Assembly (NCBI RefSeq): GCF_011008565.1
Contig: NZ_JAAIWK010000012.1
Location: forward strand, 1-64,000
Length of the DNA: 64,000 nucleotides
Direction of reading: 5' to 3'
From: Heyndrickxia ginsengihumi
Lineage (GTDB): Bacteria > Bacillota > Bacilli > Bacillales > Bacillaceae_C
The notes below the pieces were generated by a model. That model saw only the letters and a list, made by a program, of their open reading frames with translations, was not told where the DNA came from and did not search any database. Shown here one piece after another: positions 7,514 through 14,630 of this stretch. The stretch's first letter is position 1. Every line of letters starts with the position of its first letter. The translations under genes were made by a program, and so were the position numbers.

Positions 7514-7843
7514 ATGAAACAATCAGAAGAAAAAGTGTTAACTGGCCATGGCGAACATTGTGATAGGAAAAGTCATCATTCTGAGAAAGTAAAAAAGAAT
7601 TTAGTGACACGTCTAAATAGAATAGAAGGACAGATTAGAGGAATAAAGGGGCTGATTGAAAAAGACACTTATTGTGATGATGTGATAAATCAAATTTCTG
7701 CTACACAATCGGCGCTAAATAGTGTTGCAAAAATTTTACTTGAAGGTCATTTAAAAGGGTGCGTTATGGATCGACTGCAAGCGGGAGAAATGGAAGTACT
7801 TGATGAATTGTTAGTGACGATTCAGCGATTGATGAAAAAATAA
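7514..7843 (+). CDS. csoR: Copper-sensing transcriptional repressor CsoR
   Basis: 109 residues from ATG 7514 (AGGTGG 5 bases upstream); a GTG at 7505 behind AAGGGGG is a possible alternative. An all-helical DUF156/CsoR protein that binds Cu(I) and releases operator DNA. The ligand triad Cys-His-Cys is visible: DTYCDDV (Cys54), EGHLKGC (His79, Cys83). The LNRIEGQIRGI helix is the family hallmark. An extra His-rich N-terminal tail (HGEHCDRKSHH) may add metal sites. The expected copZ-copA genes do not follow: only a 14-codon copZ-like stub remains, so its targets here are itself or genes elsewhere. Confidence 0.92.
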   Translation: MKQSEEKVLTGHGEHCDRKSHHSEKVKKNLVTRLNRIEGQIRGIKGLIEKDTYCDDVINQISATQSALNSVAKILLEGHLKGCVMDRLQAGEMEVLDELLVTIQRLMKK

Positions 7844-7861
7844 TTGAAAGGAGAATTTAAA

Positions 7862-7906
7862 ATGGAAAAAATAATATTAAATGTTAATGGAATAGTGGGA
7901 AAATGA
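7862..7906 (+). pseudogene. Deletion relic of a copZ-like copper chaperone
   Basis: After a good ribosome site (AAAGGAG) an ATG opens MEKIILNVNGIVGK and stops at TGA. The first ten residues read like the first beta strand of CopZ (MEK-LNV-GM), and VGK resembles the segment that follows the CopZ metal loop, as if an in-frame internal deletion had removed the MxCxxC region and a later stop had ended the gene. It is too short to fold, and it sits exactly where copZ belongs, 18 bases after csoR. Identification is inference from 14 codons plus position. Confidence 0.55.
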
Positions 7907-7932
7907 GCGTGCTTTCAAGGCACGTTATTTTT
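7907..7932 (+). terminator. csoR transcript terminator
   Basis: GCGTGC and GCACG (7920-7924) form a short stem, followed by TTATTTTT. Confidence 0.55.
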
Positions 7933-8118
7933 AACATCCTGTTATGCCTTCTATTGGTAAAAAGAGGGCGAGCATAAAAATGCAATAAAGGAATCGCTTA
8001 TCATAATATAATATGTTCAGTTTGGACGGCTTTATTTTTAGGTTATTGCACTCCAATGCATTTTATGAATCGTGATAGTGGGTATAATGCCATTTAAGAG
8101 CTTTGATTTGAAGAATAC
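7933..8118. other. Intergenic region without recognisable gene
   Basis: About 190 bases between the csoR terminator and the next one. I see no open frame with a ribosome site and no repeat. It could be what is left of a deleted copA region, but nothing in it reads as P-type ATPase sequence. Confidence 0.4.
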
Positions 8119-8146
8119 AAAAACGCATTTATCGAAATGCGTTTTT
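8119..8146. terminator. Bidirectional terminator
   Basis: AAAAACGCATTT, loop ATCG, AAATGCGTTTTT: a perfect 12-bp palindrome with A and T flanks. It serves the minus-strand kinase gene and anything read from the csoR side. Confidence 0.85.
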
Positions 8147-8196
8147 ATATAAATCTGTATTGTAAAAATTAATTGTTATCAAATTATGTACACTTT

Positions 8197-9264
8197 TCAC
8201 TTTATATTTGCAATCGGTAACTGAATCGTAAAAGTTGTTCCGATCCCCTCTTTGCTATCTACTATAATTTTACCATTGTGATTTGTAATAATATGATGAG
8301 TCACCATTAAGCCTAAACCAGTTCCTTCAGTTTTATCAGTGAAAAAGGATTGACCAATTTTATGTATTTTATCAGCGGGAATTCCTATACCATTATCAAC
8401 AATGCTAGCAAAAATATTAGTAGCATCATAGTCTATTTTTATATATATTGTCCCCTTTTTATCAATCGCTTCAATGGCATTTTTTATAAGGTTTACAAAA
8501 ACTTGTTTTAATTGTACTTTATCACCACGGACAAAGAGGGCTCGGTATTTCTCTGGTTTGAAATAAATATTAATTTTTCGTTTAAAAGCTTCTGTTCCAA
8601 AGAGTGCTAAAGATTCTTCAATAATTTCTGCTAGCAATTCAACTTTAAAATCAGTTTCCTTCGGTTTTGCTAAATACAATAATTCATTAGCAATATGTTC
8701 AATTTGTGTAATTTCAGAATGAATAATATTGAAATATCGGTTGTTCGAAAATTCTGTATTAAGAAGCTGTAGAAATCCTTTAATTGAAGTGATCGGGTTG
8801 CGAATATCATGAACGATCCCGGAAGCTAATTCACCTATAACAGATAACTTTTCTTTTTGCATAATTAATTGTTGCGTTTTTTTAGCTTCAGTTATATCAC
8901 GAATCACAATTTGTGCCATTAATTTATTATTGCGATGCATATAAGGAATGGCCATAATTTCTACATCAATGATTCTTCCATCCATACGAATCATTTTTTG
9001 CTCCATTACAGGTGCATGTTCTTTATATCCGATGACTCGTTTTAATCTTTGTCTACAAATACTGTGAAAGTCAGGATGTAAAAATTGATCAAAGTTTTTT
9101 CCAATAATATTTTCTTTTTGTTTCAAGCCTAATAAATTGATACAAGCTTTATTTGCATATACGACGATTCGATTATCTAATATAATATTTGTGTCTAAGC
9201 TTCCTTCAATAATTTGCTGGAAATCAAAGTCTAATTGTGAATGTGACATGTTGCTTTTTAACAA
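8197..9264 (-). CDS. Orphan PAS-domain sensor histidine kinase (sporulation-kinase type)
   Basis: 355 residues from a TTG at 9264, 7 bases after GGAGG; the open frame to 9288 includes the ribosome site itself. A PAS domain (about residues 15-125, ending QIVIRDITEAKK) precedes the HisKA helix ELASGIVHDIRNPITSIKGF with phospho-acceptor His152. The HATPase_c domain follows (N box NLIKNAIEAI, G1 DNGIGI, G2 GTGLGL). There is no membrane segment, so it is cytoplasmic. The H box is very like KinA/KinE-type kinases that feed Spo0F, and no response regulator gene adjoins it. That it acts in the Spo0A phosphorelay is inference. Confidence 0.9.
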   Translation of the reverse strand: MLKSNMSHSQLDFDFQQIIEGSLDTNIILDNRIVVYANKACINLLGLKQKENIIGKNFDQFLHPDFHSICRQRLKRVIGYKEHAPVMEQKMIRMDGRIIDVEIMAIPYMHRNNKLMAQIVIRDITEAKKTQQLIMQKEKLSVIGELASGIVHDIRNPITSIKGFLQLLNTEFSNNRYFNIIHSEITQIEHIANELLYLAKPKETDFKVELLAEIIEESLALFGTEAFKRKINIYFKPEKYRALFVRGDKVQLKQVFVNLIKNAIEAIDKKGTIYIKIDYDATNIFASIVDNGIGIPADKIHKIGQSFFTDKTEGTGLGLMVTHHIITNHNGKIIVDSKEGIGTTFTIQLPIANIK

Positions 9265-9459
9265 AGGATTTCCTCCTTTCCCATACATAATATAAACGAT
9301 TGCGTGATTTTAGTAAAGCACCTCATTTTTCGTCAAAATAAACTCTCGTTGGCAACATGAAAGGTGAGATTTTTTGAAGAATACAAGTAAATGATAGGTA
9401 TAAATACCCCAGGAAAAATAACTATGTCCATGCATTTATTAACATGGATAAAAAATTTA

Positions 9460-9472
9460 AAAATTTATTTTT
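9460..9472 (+). promoter_or_regulatory. Candidate ComK AT-box ahead of comGA
   Basis: AAAA TTTAT TTTT matches the AAAAN5TTTT box bound by ComK, within a very AT-rich tract (9450-9478) about 75 bases before comGA. Only one clean box is visible; the usual pair is not clear because the whole tract is A/T, so chance is a real alternative. Confidence 0.3.
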
Positions 9473-9545
9473 TTTTTTGAAGGAATTTAAAAAAATATGT
9501 CGAAATGTGAGAATACAAATTTAAAAGGGTGGTGTTATATGGAAA

Positions 9546-10655
9546 ATGTCTATTGAAAAAATAGTAGAGTTATTATTAAGTCATGCACTTAATAATAAGG
9601 TAACAGATGTTCATATCGTCCCTAGGAGACATGACTATCACGTTCAATTTCGGCAGTTTGGAAGAATTTATCCCCACAGGAATTTATCTTCAAAAACTGG
9701 AGAAAGATTGATTTCCCATCTTAAATTTATGTCGACGTTAGATATTAGCGAAAAACGTAAGCCTCAAAGTGGTTCTTTCCAATTAAATCTTTCCAAGCAA
9801 TTGGTTTCTCTGCGAATTTCTACATTACCAACTTCACTATCGAAAGAAAGTTTAGTTATTCGAATTCTCCCAAATGATGATCAAATATCACTTGATCAAT
9901 TGTCTCTTTTTCCTTCCAGTTTGAAAAAATTACTTGCCCTTATTCAGCACTCACACGGCATGATTATTTTTACAGGTCCGACGGGGTCCGGCAAATCTAC
10001 AACAATGTACACATTAGTCGAGCATTGTGCAAATAAGTTAATGCGTAATGTTATTACACTTGAAGATCCTGTTGAGAAACAAAGTGATTCATTTTTACAA
10101 GTTCAAGTAAATGAGAAAGCAGGAGTTACTTATAGTACAGGATTAAAGGCAATTCTTAGGCATGATCCTGATATTATTCTAGTTGGTGAAATTCGCGATG
10201 GAGAAACTGCACAAATTGCAGTAAGAGCTGCTTTAACAGGTCATTTAGTATTGTCGACGATGCATACTCGCGATGCAAAAGGAGCGGTTTATCGTTTACA
10301 AGAGTTCGGGGTAAAGCCGCAAGAAATTGAGCAAACCTTGCTTGCTATCAGTGCGCAGAGATTAATATTGTTGCAGTGCCCAGTTTGCGGAGTACAATAT
10401 TCACAGTTTTGTATCCATCATTTAAAAAATAGGCAAGCTGCTGTTTATGAGCTGCTATATGGAAGAAATCTACAAAAAGCAATACGGGAGGCCAATGGAG
10501 AAAAGGTACATTGCCGTTATGTCACAATAAGAGATTGGTTAAGAAAGGGGATTGCACTTGGCTATATTTCAACTGAAGAATATTACCGCTGGATTGTTGA
10601 AGATGAGGAACAGGAAGAGCATCGCGGATCAAGGGAATTTTCTCACTCGTATTAG
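9546..10655 (+). CDS. comGA: Competence pilus assembly ATPase ComGA
   Basis: 369 residues. A GspE/PilB-family traffic ATPase that powers assembly of the transformation pseudopilus at the cytoplasmic membrane face. Seen: N-terminal domain with VTDVHIVPRRHD, Walker A GPTGSGKS (144-151), Asp box TLEDPVEKQ, Walker B DPDIILVGEIRD, His box LVLSTMHTRDA, and a CPVC zinc motif (278-281). The best ribosome site (AAAGGGTGG) is ideally spaced for an ATG at 9539 that is out of frame and stops after five codons. The in-frame ATG at 9546 is 13 bases from it, so a small indel or coupled start is possible. First gene of comGA-GG. Confidence 0.95.
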   Translation: MSIEKIVELLLSHALNNKVTDVHIVPRRHDYHVQFRQFGRIYPHRNLSSKTGERLISHLKFMSTLDISEKRKPQSGSFQLNLSKQLVSLRISTLPTSLSKESLVIRILPNDDQISLDQLSLFPSSLKKLLALIQHSHGMIIFTGPTGSGKSTTMYTLVEHCANKLMRNVITLEDPVEKQSDSFLQVQVNEKAGVTYSTGLKAILRHDPDIILVGEIRDGETAQIAVRAALTGHLVLSTMHTRDAKGAVYRLQEFGVKPQEIEQTLLAISAQRLILLQCPVCGVQYSQFCIHHLKNRQAAVYELLYGRNLQKAIREANGEKVHCRYVTIRDWLRKGIALGYISTEEYYRWIVEDEEQEEHRGSREFSHSY

Positions 10656-11628
10656 CGAGCTGCTTACAAATGGATTTTCTATTTCTGAAGCAATTCAATT
10701 CCTTCAACATATTGATCCAAAAGGGAACTATTTTTCTCATTTCATATTAGAGGAACTACAAAAAGGAATTCCCTTACATGAAGTACTGCTAAAAGAAAAG
10801 TTTGATAAAAATGCTTGCTCACAAATCTATTTCGCAGAAAAACATGGTCATATGATTGAAGCTTTAAAGGAGGCGGGGAACTATTTATTAAAGAAACATA
10901 AAGATATTACAACACTATGGAAACTGTTGAGATACCCAATTTTATTATTGATTATTTTATTCATTGTTATAAGTTTACTAAAAACAATTCTATTGCCGCA
11001 ATTCGAAAGTATTTATGAATCTTTGAACTATACTCCTTCAAAACAACTCCAACTCTTTCTCTATCTTATGCAGCATATTCCAAATTATTTTTTATACTTC
11101 ATTTTACTATTTATAATAATGTTCCTCACGTTTTTTTCGTATATTTACAGGAAGTCTCCCATCGAAAGAGCAAGATGGCTTTCTAAAATTCCCTTTTACA
11201 ATTTCTACTATAAACATTACAATAGTCAATTCCTTGCAAGAGAATGGAGTTTTCTATTAAAGAGCGGTTTTTCAATTCATGAAATATTACTTCTCATGGA
11301 ATCGCAACATTTCAGACCTTTATTAAGAGATACTGCAAAAGAATTGCATCACCAACTATTACTAGGAAAAACGATATCGGAAGCATTTACGAATATTGTC
11401 TTTATTGAGAAACAATTTGTTATCCTTATTCGTCATGGCGAGAAAAACGGAAAATTAGATCAGGAGTTGTTTTATTATAGCCAAATTAGTTTAAAAAGGA
11501 TGGAAGAACATATTCACACGATATTTCAAATTATACAGCCAATCATATTTATGATAATTGGAATATTTCTCATAGCCATTTACATGTCTATATTATTTCC
11601 TATGTTTCAAATGATTGATGCAGTATAA
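10603..11628 (+). CDS. comGB: Competence pseudopilus membrane protein ComGB
   Basis: About 341 residues from ATG 10603, inside the end of comGA (53-base overlap); an earlier ATG at 10552 gives 17 more residues unlike ComGB. A GspF/PilC-type polytopic protein that forms the inner-membrane platform of the pilus machine. Two T2SSF halves (about residues 10-130 and 205-330), each ending in strong membrane helices (ILLLIILFIVISLLKTILL; the last about 315-338). Conserved features include ISELLTNGFSISEAIQFL and EWSFLLKSGFSIHEILLLM. Tight overlap implies coupling to comGA. Confidence 0.92.
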   Translation: MRNRKSIADQGNFLTRISELLTNGFSISEAIQFLQHIDPKGNYFSHFILEELQKGIPLHEVLLKEKFDKNACSQIYFAEKHGHMIEALKEAGNYLLKKHKDITTLWKLLRYPILLLIILFIVISLLKTILLPQFESIYESLNYTPSKQLQLFLYLMQHIPNYFLYFILLFIIMFLTFFSYIYRKSPIERARWLSKIPFYNFYYKHYNSQFLAREWSFLLKSGFSIHEILLLMESQHFRPLLRDTAKELHHQLLLGKTISEAFTNIVFIEKQFVILIRHGEKNGKLDQELFYYSQISLKRMEEHIHTIFQIIQPIIFMIIGIFLIAIYMSILFPMFQMIDAV

Positions 11629-11656
11629 ATTATAACGTAAAAAATTGGAGGAATTC

Positions 11657-11965
11657 ATGATGAACAATCAAAAAGGATTCACTTTAGTTGAAATGCTCAT
11701 AGTGCTTCTCGTTATAACTGTTTTGCTATTTTTAATGATCCCAAATATATCACAGCACAGCAAATCAATTAATAATAAGGGATGTGAAGCTTTTGTTGAT
11801 ATGGTACAAGGACAGGTGCAAGCATATGAAATGGATCATCAGGCATATCCAACAAGTGTAAATCAATTAAAAGATGCAGGATATATTTCAAAGACGAGCT
11901 GTCCGAATGGTGATCCTGTAGAGATTAGCAGCAGTGGAGTTGTATCTGTAGATGGCAGCAATTAA
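11657..11965 (+). CDS. comGC: Major competence pseudopilin ComGC
   Basis: 102 residues from ATG 11657 behind TTGGAGG. A class 3 signal peptide (QKGFTLVEML) gives cleavage before the methylated Phe by the prepilin peptidase ComC. The hydrophobic helix lies at about residues 9-29. Two cysteines (NNKGCEAF and TSCPNG) match the intramolecular disulphide known in ComGC. It is the main subunit of the DNA-uptake pilus. The 3' end overlaps comGD by 14 bases. Confidence 0.95.
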   Translation: MMNNQKGFTLVEMLIVLLVITVLLFLMIPNISQHSKSINNKGCEAFVDMVQGQVQAYEMDHQAYPTSVNQLKDAGYISKTSCPNGDPVEISSSGVVSVDGSN

Positions 11966-12407
11966 AACAATAAGTAATGAGGAACAAGGATTCACTTTAA
12001 TTGAAATGTTAATTGTTATTCTCGTAATGACAATTGTTGCTTCATTTGGTTTTATAAACATAAAACCTCTGTGGACTACTGTAAAGAAACATTTATTTAT
12101 CAATCAACTTCAAGTTGATTTATATTATGCACAAACGTATGCGATCACTAAGCAAACAAATGTTTATGTCCAATTTTATGAACGAGCAAATCGCTATATG
12201 ATGACAGACAATCAGCATCAGCATCTTATTGTTGATCGAAAACTACCGGAGAATGTTGATATGTTAAGTGAAGGAACTTTTTCCTCATATACAATCAATC
12301 CAGATGGAAATGTGACGAACTTTGGAACGATTTATTTTCGAGCGGGAGAGGAACAAGTTAAATTAGTTGTGAACATCGGAAGGGGGAGATTTTATGTCCA
12401 AGAATGA
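11952..12407 (+). CDS. comGD: Minor competence pseudopilin ComGD
   Basis: 151 residues starting within the last codons of comGC. The type IV pilin N-terminus EEQGFTLIEMLIVILVMTIVASFGF with the Glu at +5 is clear; the rest is a soluble pilin-like domain ending IGRGRFYVQE. It forms part of the pilus tip or initiation complex with ComGE-GG. The 3' end overlaps comGE by 14 bases, so translation is coupled along the operon. Confidence 0.93.
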   Translation: MAAIKTISNEEQGFTLIEMLIVILVMTIVASFGFINIKPLWTTVKKHLFINQLQVDLYYAQTYAITKQTNVYVQFYERANRYMMTDNQHQHLIVDRKLPENVDMLSEGTFSSYTINPDGNVTNFGTIYFRAGEEQVKLVVNIGRGRFYVQE

Positions 12408-12705
12408 GGACGGATTTACATTGGTAGAAGCAGTGACCGCTTTTGCCATCGTGCTTCTGATTACGACTGCGTTATTTCCGTTAATGCTCAATATATTAGC
12501 ACAGTTAGAACAGTCAAAAAAGGATATGATGGCATCACGTTTATTGTATGAACATATTGAAGAATGGATAAGAATAGGACAACGATCCTCCAGCAGCCAT
12601 CAATTAGTAGGAAATACGGATTTCATATTTAATATTGATGATCAAGATAAAAAAGCATGTGTGGACTATGAAAAAAGACAAATTTGCATACAAGGCTCTT
12701 TTTAA
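12394..12705 (+). CDS. comGE: Minor competence pseudopilin ComGE
   Basis: 103 residues with the ribosome site AAGGGGGAG. A pilin-like N-terminus NEDGFTLVEAVTAFAIVLLIT is followed by a short charged domain with two cysteines (KKACVDY, RQICIQG). Size, position and the GFTLVE box identify it; the C-terminal domain is poorly conserved in this family. Confidence 0.88.
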   Translation: MSKNEDGFTLVEAVTAFAIVLLITTALFPLMLNILAQLEQSKKDMMASRLLYEHIEEWIRIGQRSSSSHQLVGNTDFIFNIDDQDKKACVDYEKRQICIQGSF

Positions 12706-13147
12706 TCAACATGCTTTTACGCTGATTGAAAGCATGTTTGTTCTCTGGATCGTTGTCACTATTTTTTTGCTATTCCCACTTATGATTAAAACGTACGCCC
12801 ATATTCAGCGGGTTATAACCCCAGAAGAAACATATGAATGGAATATATTTTTAATTCAATTTCGAAAAGAGTTAGGGATCAGTAAAAGTTATACCATCGA
12901 AAACAACCATATTAAGTTGTTGGTTAATAATAATTTCGTTTCGTATGAACCGTACGGAGCATTAATCAGAAGAAGAGTAAATGAAACCGGTCATGAAGTC
13001 GTCTTGCGCAATGTAAAGGATGTGAAATTTACAGAGGTAGGGCATAAGCTTCAACTTGTTGTTCAATTTCTAAATCAAACAAAGGAGGAAGCTGTCTTAA
13101 TTCCAGTTGAAAGCAGTGATGCGAATGAGAGTACGGAGTTTAAATAG
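12668..13147 (+). CDS. comGF: Minor competence pseudopilin ComGF
   Basis: 160 residues from ATG 12668, overlapping comGE by 38 bases; the frame is open from 12635 but the later ATG gives the normal N-terminus. AFTLIESMFVLWIVVTIFLLF is a degenerate class 3 pilin segment, followed by a beta-rich domain (typical ITPEETYEWNIFLIQFRKEL and KVxFxExGxKLQLVVQFLN-like repeats of the ComGF fold). It acts with ComGC and ComGG in DNA uptake. Confidence 0.9.
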   Translation: MKKDKFAYKALFNQHAFTLIESMFVLWIVVTIFLLFPLMIKTYAHIQRVITPEETYEWNIFLIQFRKELGISKSYTIENNHIKLLVNNNFVSYEPYGALIRRRVNETGHEVVLRNVKDVKFTEVGHKLQLVVQFLNQTKEEAVLIPVESSDANESTEFK

Positions 13148-13520
13148 ATACAAAAATGATAAAGGATTTATTTTTCCACTAGCTATAGCTTATTCATTAT
13201 TAACATTTGTCATGTTGATTTCAAGTGTAAGTATTTATGTTTCTGAAAAACAGTATACGTCATTAATGAAAGACTACTATAACTGTAATTCAATGTTATT
13301 ATTGGCGCTTAAACATATCATCGACATGGTAGACGATGGAAAAGAAGTCAATCATGGTGTAGTGCAATTTTCTGCCGGAGAGGTTTCATACAATATTCAA
13401 AAGCAACAAGACAACAATATTATCATATCAGTCCAAATGAAAAATTCGCGAAATGAAACGCTGAAAAGTGAAATGTTATATAACTTAAAAAATAAACAGA
13501 TTATGGAATGGAAAGAATAA
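13119..13520 (+). CDS. comGG: Competence pseudopilus protein ComGG
   Basis: 133 residues from ATG 13119, overlapping comGF by 29 bases; a TTG at 13107 is less likely. A GFIFPLAIAYSLLTFVMLISSVSIY helix follows a short basic leader and resembles the atypical ComGG pilin segment, which lacks the usual Glu. The soluble part (about 40-133) is mixed and poorly conserved. Position as the last comG gene supports the call. Confidence 0.85.
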   Translation: MRMRVRSLNRYKNDKGFIFPLAIAYSLLTFVMLISSVSIYVSEKQYTSLMKDYYNCNSMLLLALKHIIDMVDDGKEVNHGVVQFSAGEVSYNIQKQQDNNIIISVQMKNSRNETLKSEMLYNLKNKQIMEWKE

Positions 13521-13591
13521 CAAATAGCCTATTAAAAAAATATGAATAGATTGCACCGTATTTGGTAATAATGCGGATTGTATAGGTGGTG

Positions 13592-13774
13592 ATGAATATA
13601 AATACAAATGATTATGTTAAATATATGACAGAAACATTTATGCAGCATATGCAAATTCCTAAAAACGAACGAAAAGAGAAAAAATTGCAGAAAAAGAATG
13701 AGAAACCATCATTTTTTATACGTTGGTTTGGAACGACACCATACTACTTGTTTATGTTCATGAAAAGAAAATAA
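13592..13774 (+). CDS. yqzE: YqzE family small protein
   Basis: About 60 residues. NDYVKYMTETFMQHMQIPK and the C-terminal RWFGTTPYYLFMF are the two conserved parts of YqzE. The GTG/GTG/ATG cluster at 13586-13594 overlaps the AGGTGG ribosome site, so the exact start is uncertain. YqzE follows comG in many Bacillaceae and is expressed with it in B. subtilis; function unknown. The last residues are basic (KRK) after a short hydrophobic segment. Confidence 0.85.
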   Translation: MNINTNDYVKYMTETFMQHMQIPKNERKEKKLQKKNEKPSFFIRWFGTTPYYLFMFMKRK

Positions 13775-13792
13775 AGTTTTGTTTACAATTCG

Positions 13793-13831
13793 GACTGTCA
13801 AGTTTTGCTTATGCAAAATCACATGACAGTC
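13793..13831. terminator. Bidirectional terminator between comG-yqzE and yqhG
   Basis: GACTGTCA pairs with TGACAGTC, and an inner GTTTTGC/GCAAAA extends the stem. T- and A-rich flanks lie on the two sides of two convergent genes. Confidence 0.8.
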
Positions 13832-13838
13832 TATTTAT

Positions 13839-14630
13839 TTATACGATCGTATCTTTTAAATAAAAAACGCCGCCATTAATCAATTCAATAATAATTTTTG
13901 GCTCATATTGTTCTTTTAATGCTTCTTTTTCTATGTTATATGAGTCGGGCTTCTCATCCATATCTTCGTAAAATAGATCAAGTAAAGCCAAATCTTGATT
14001 CCAGCGGTTCATTGCTTCTATCGCCCAACCGTGATCTTCCTGGGCAAACTCATTACGTAAAAATTGTTCTATTCTTTTTACTCCACTTCCCAATTTAATC
14101 AACGGTGTTAAAGTAAAACAGTAGTCGGGAATTTTTGGTGTCAACATTTTTTCTTCGAGTTTCGTTTGGAAATCTTCTACAAGTTTACCATGAATTAAAT
14201 TTAAACCGAACGAACGCATGACATCTTTTTTTAAATCGCATTGATAAGAGATCTTTACATTGAGTCCTAGCCATGGAAATAAAGAAGTTTGTTTCCCGTT
14301 TGTATTCACATCTTCGAATAAACGAACGAAACGTGCAAATTTTTTTGTAGTTTGAAAAATTTGATTTAATCTCGGTGCGCCAAAATGAATAAGTTCACCC
14401 TTCGTATTTTGTGGAGCCTTTTCCTGATCTGTTATTAATGTTAATGTCATAGGATTCGGAGTTCCGCCTGTTTTTTCTAAGTATGTCCAGTAAAAAGGAC
14501 GGTTCATCAGTTCTTTATCAAGATCAATTGTTAGCTGCACCTTTAAATAGCCAGGATGATTCTCAAGTATTTCGCAGCCGTTTGTCGTGAAATATTGTTC
14601 AAGATATTGATGTATTTCTTCTTGAAGCAT
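13839..14630 (-). CDS. yqhG: YqhG family protein
   Basis: 263 residues from ATG 14630 behind GGAGGAAC (a GTG one codon earlier is possible). Homologue of B. subtilis YqhG, a conserved Bacillaceae protein of unknown function that accompanies the YqhH helicase. N-terminal QEEIHQYLEQYFTTNGCEIL and central PRLNQIFQTTKKFARFVRLFED are typical. No catalytic motif or membrane segment is visible. The 5' end overlaps the end of yqhH by 32 bases, so the two are coupled and probably act together. Confidence 0.9.
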   Translation of the reverse strand: MLQEEIHQYLEQYFTTNGCEILENHPGYLKVQLTIDLDKELMNRPFYWTYLEKTGGTPNPMTLTLITDQEKAPQNTKGELIHFGAPRLNQIFQTTKKFARFVRLFEDVNTNGKQTSLFPWLGLNVKISYQCDLKKDVMRSFGLNLIHGKLVEDFQTKLEEKMLTPKIPDYCFTLTPLIKLGSGVKRIEQFLRNEFAQEDHGWAIEAMNRWNQDLALLDLFYEDMDEKPDSYNIEKEALKEQYEPKIIIELINGGVFYLKDTIV

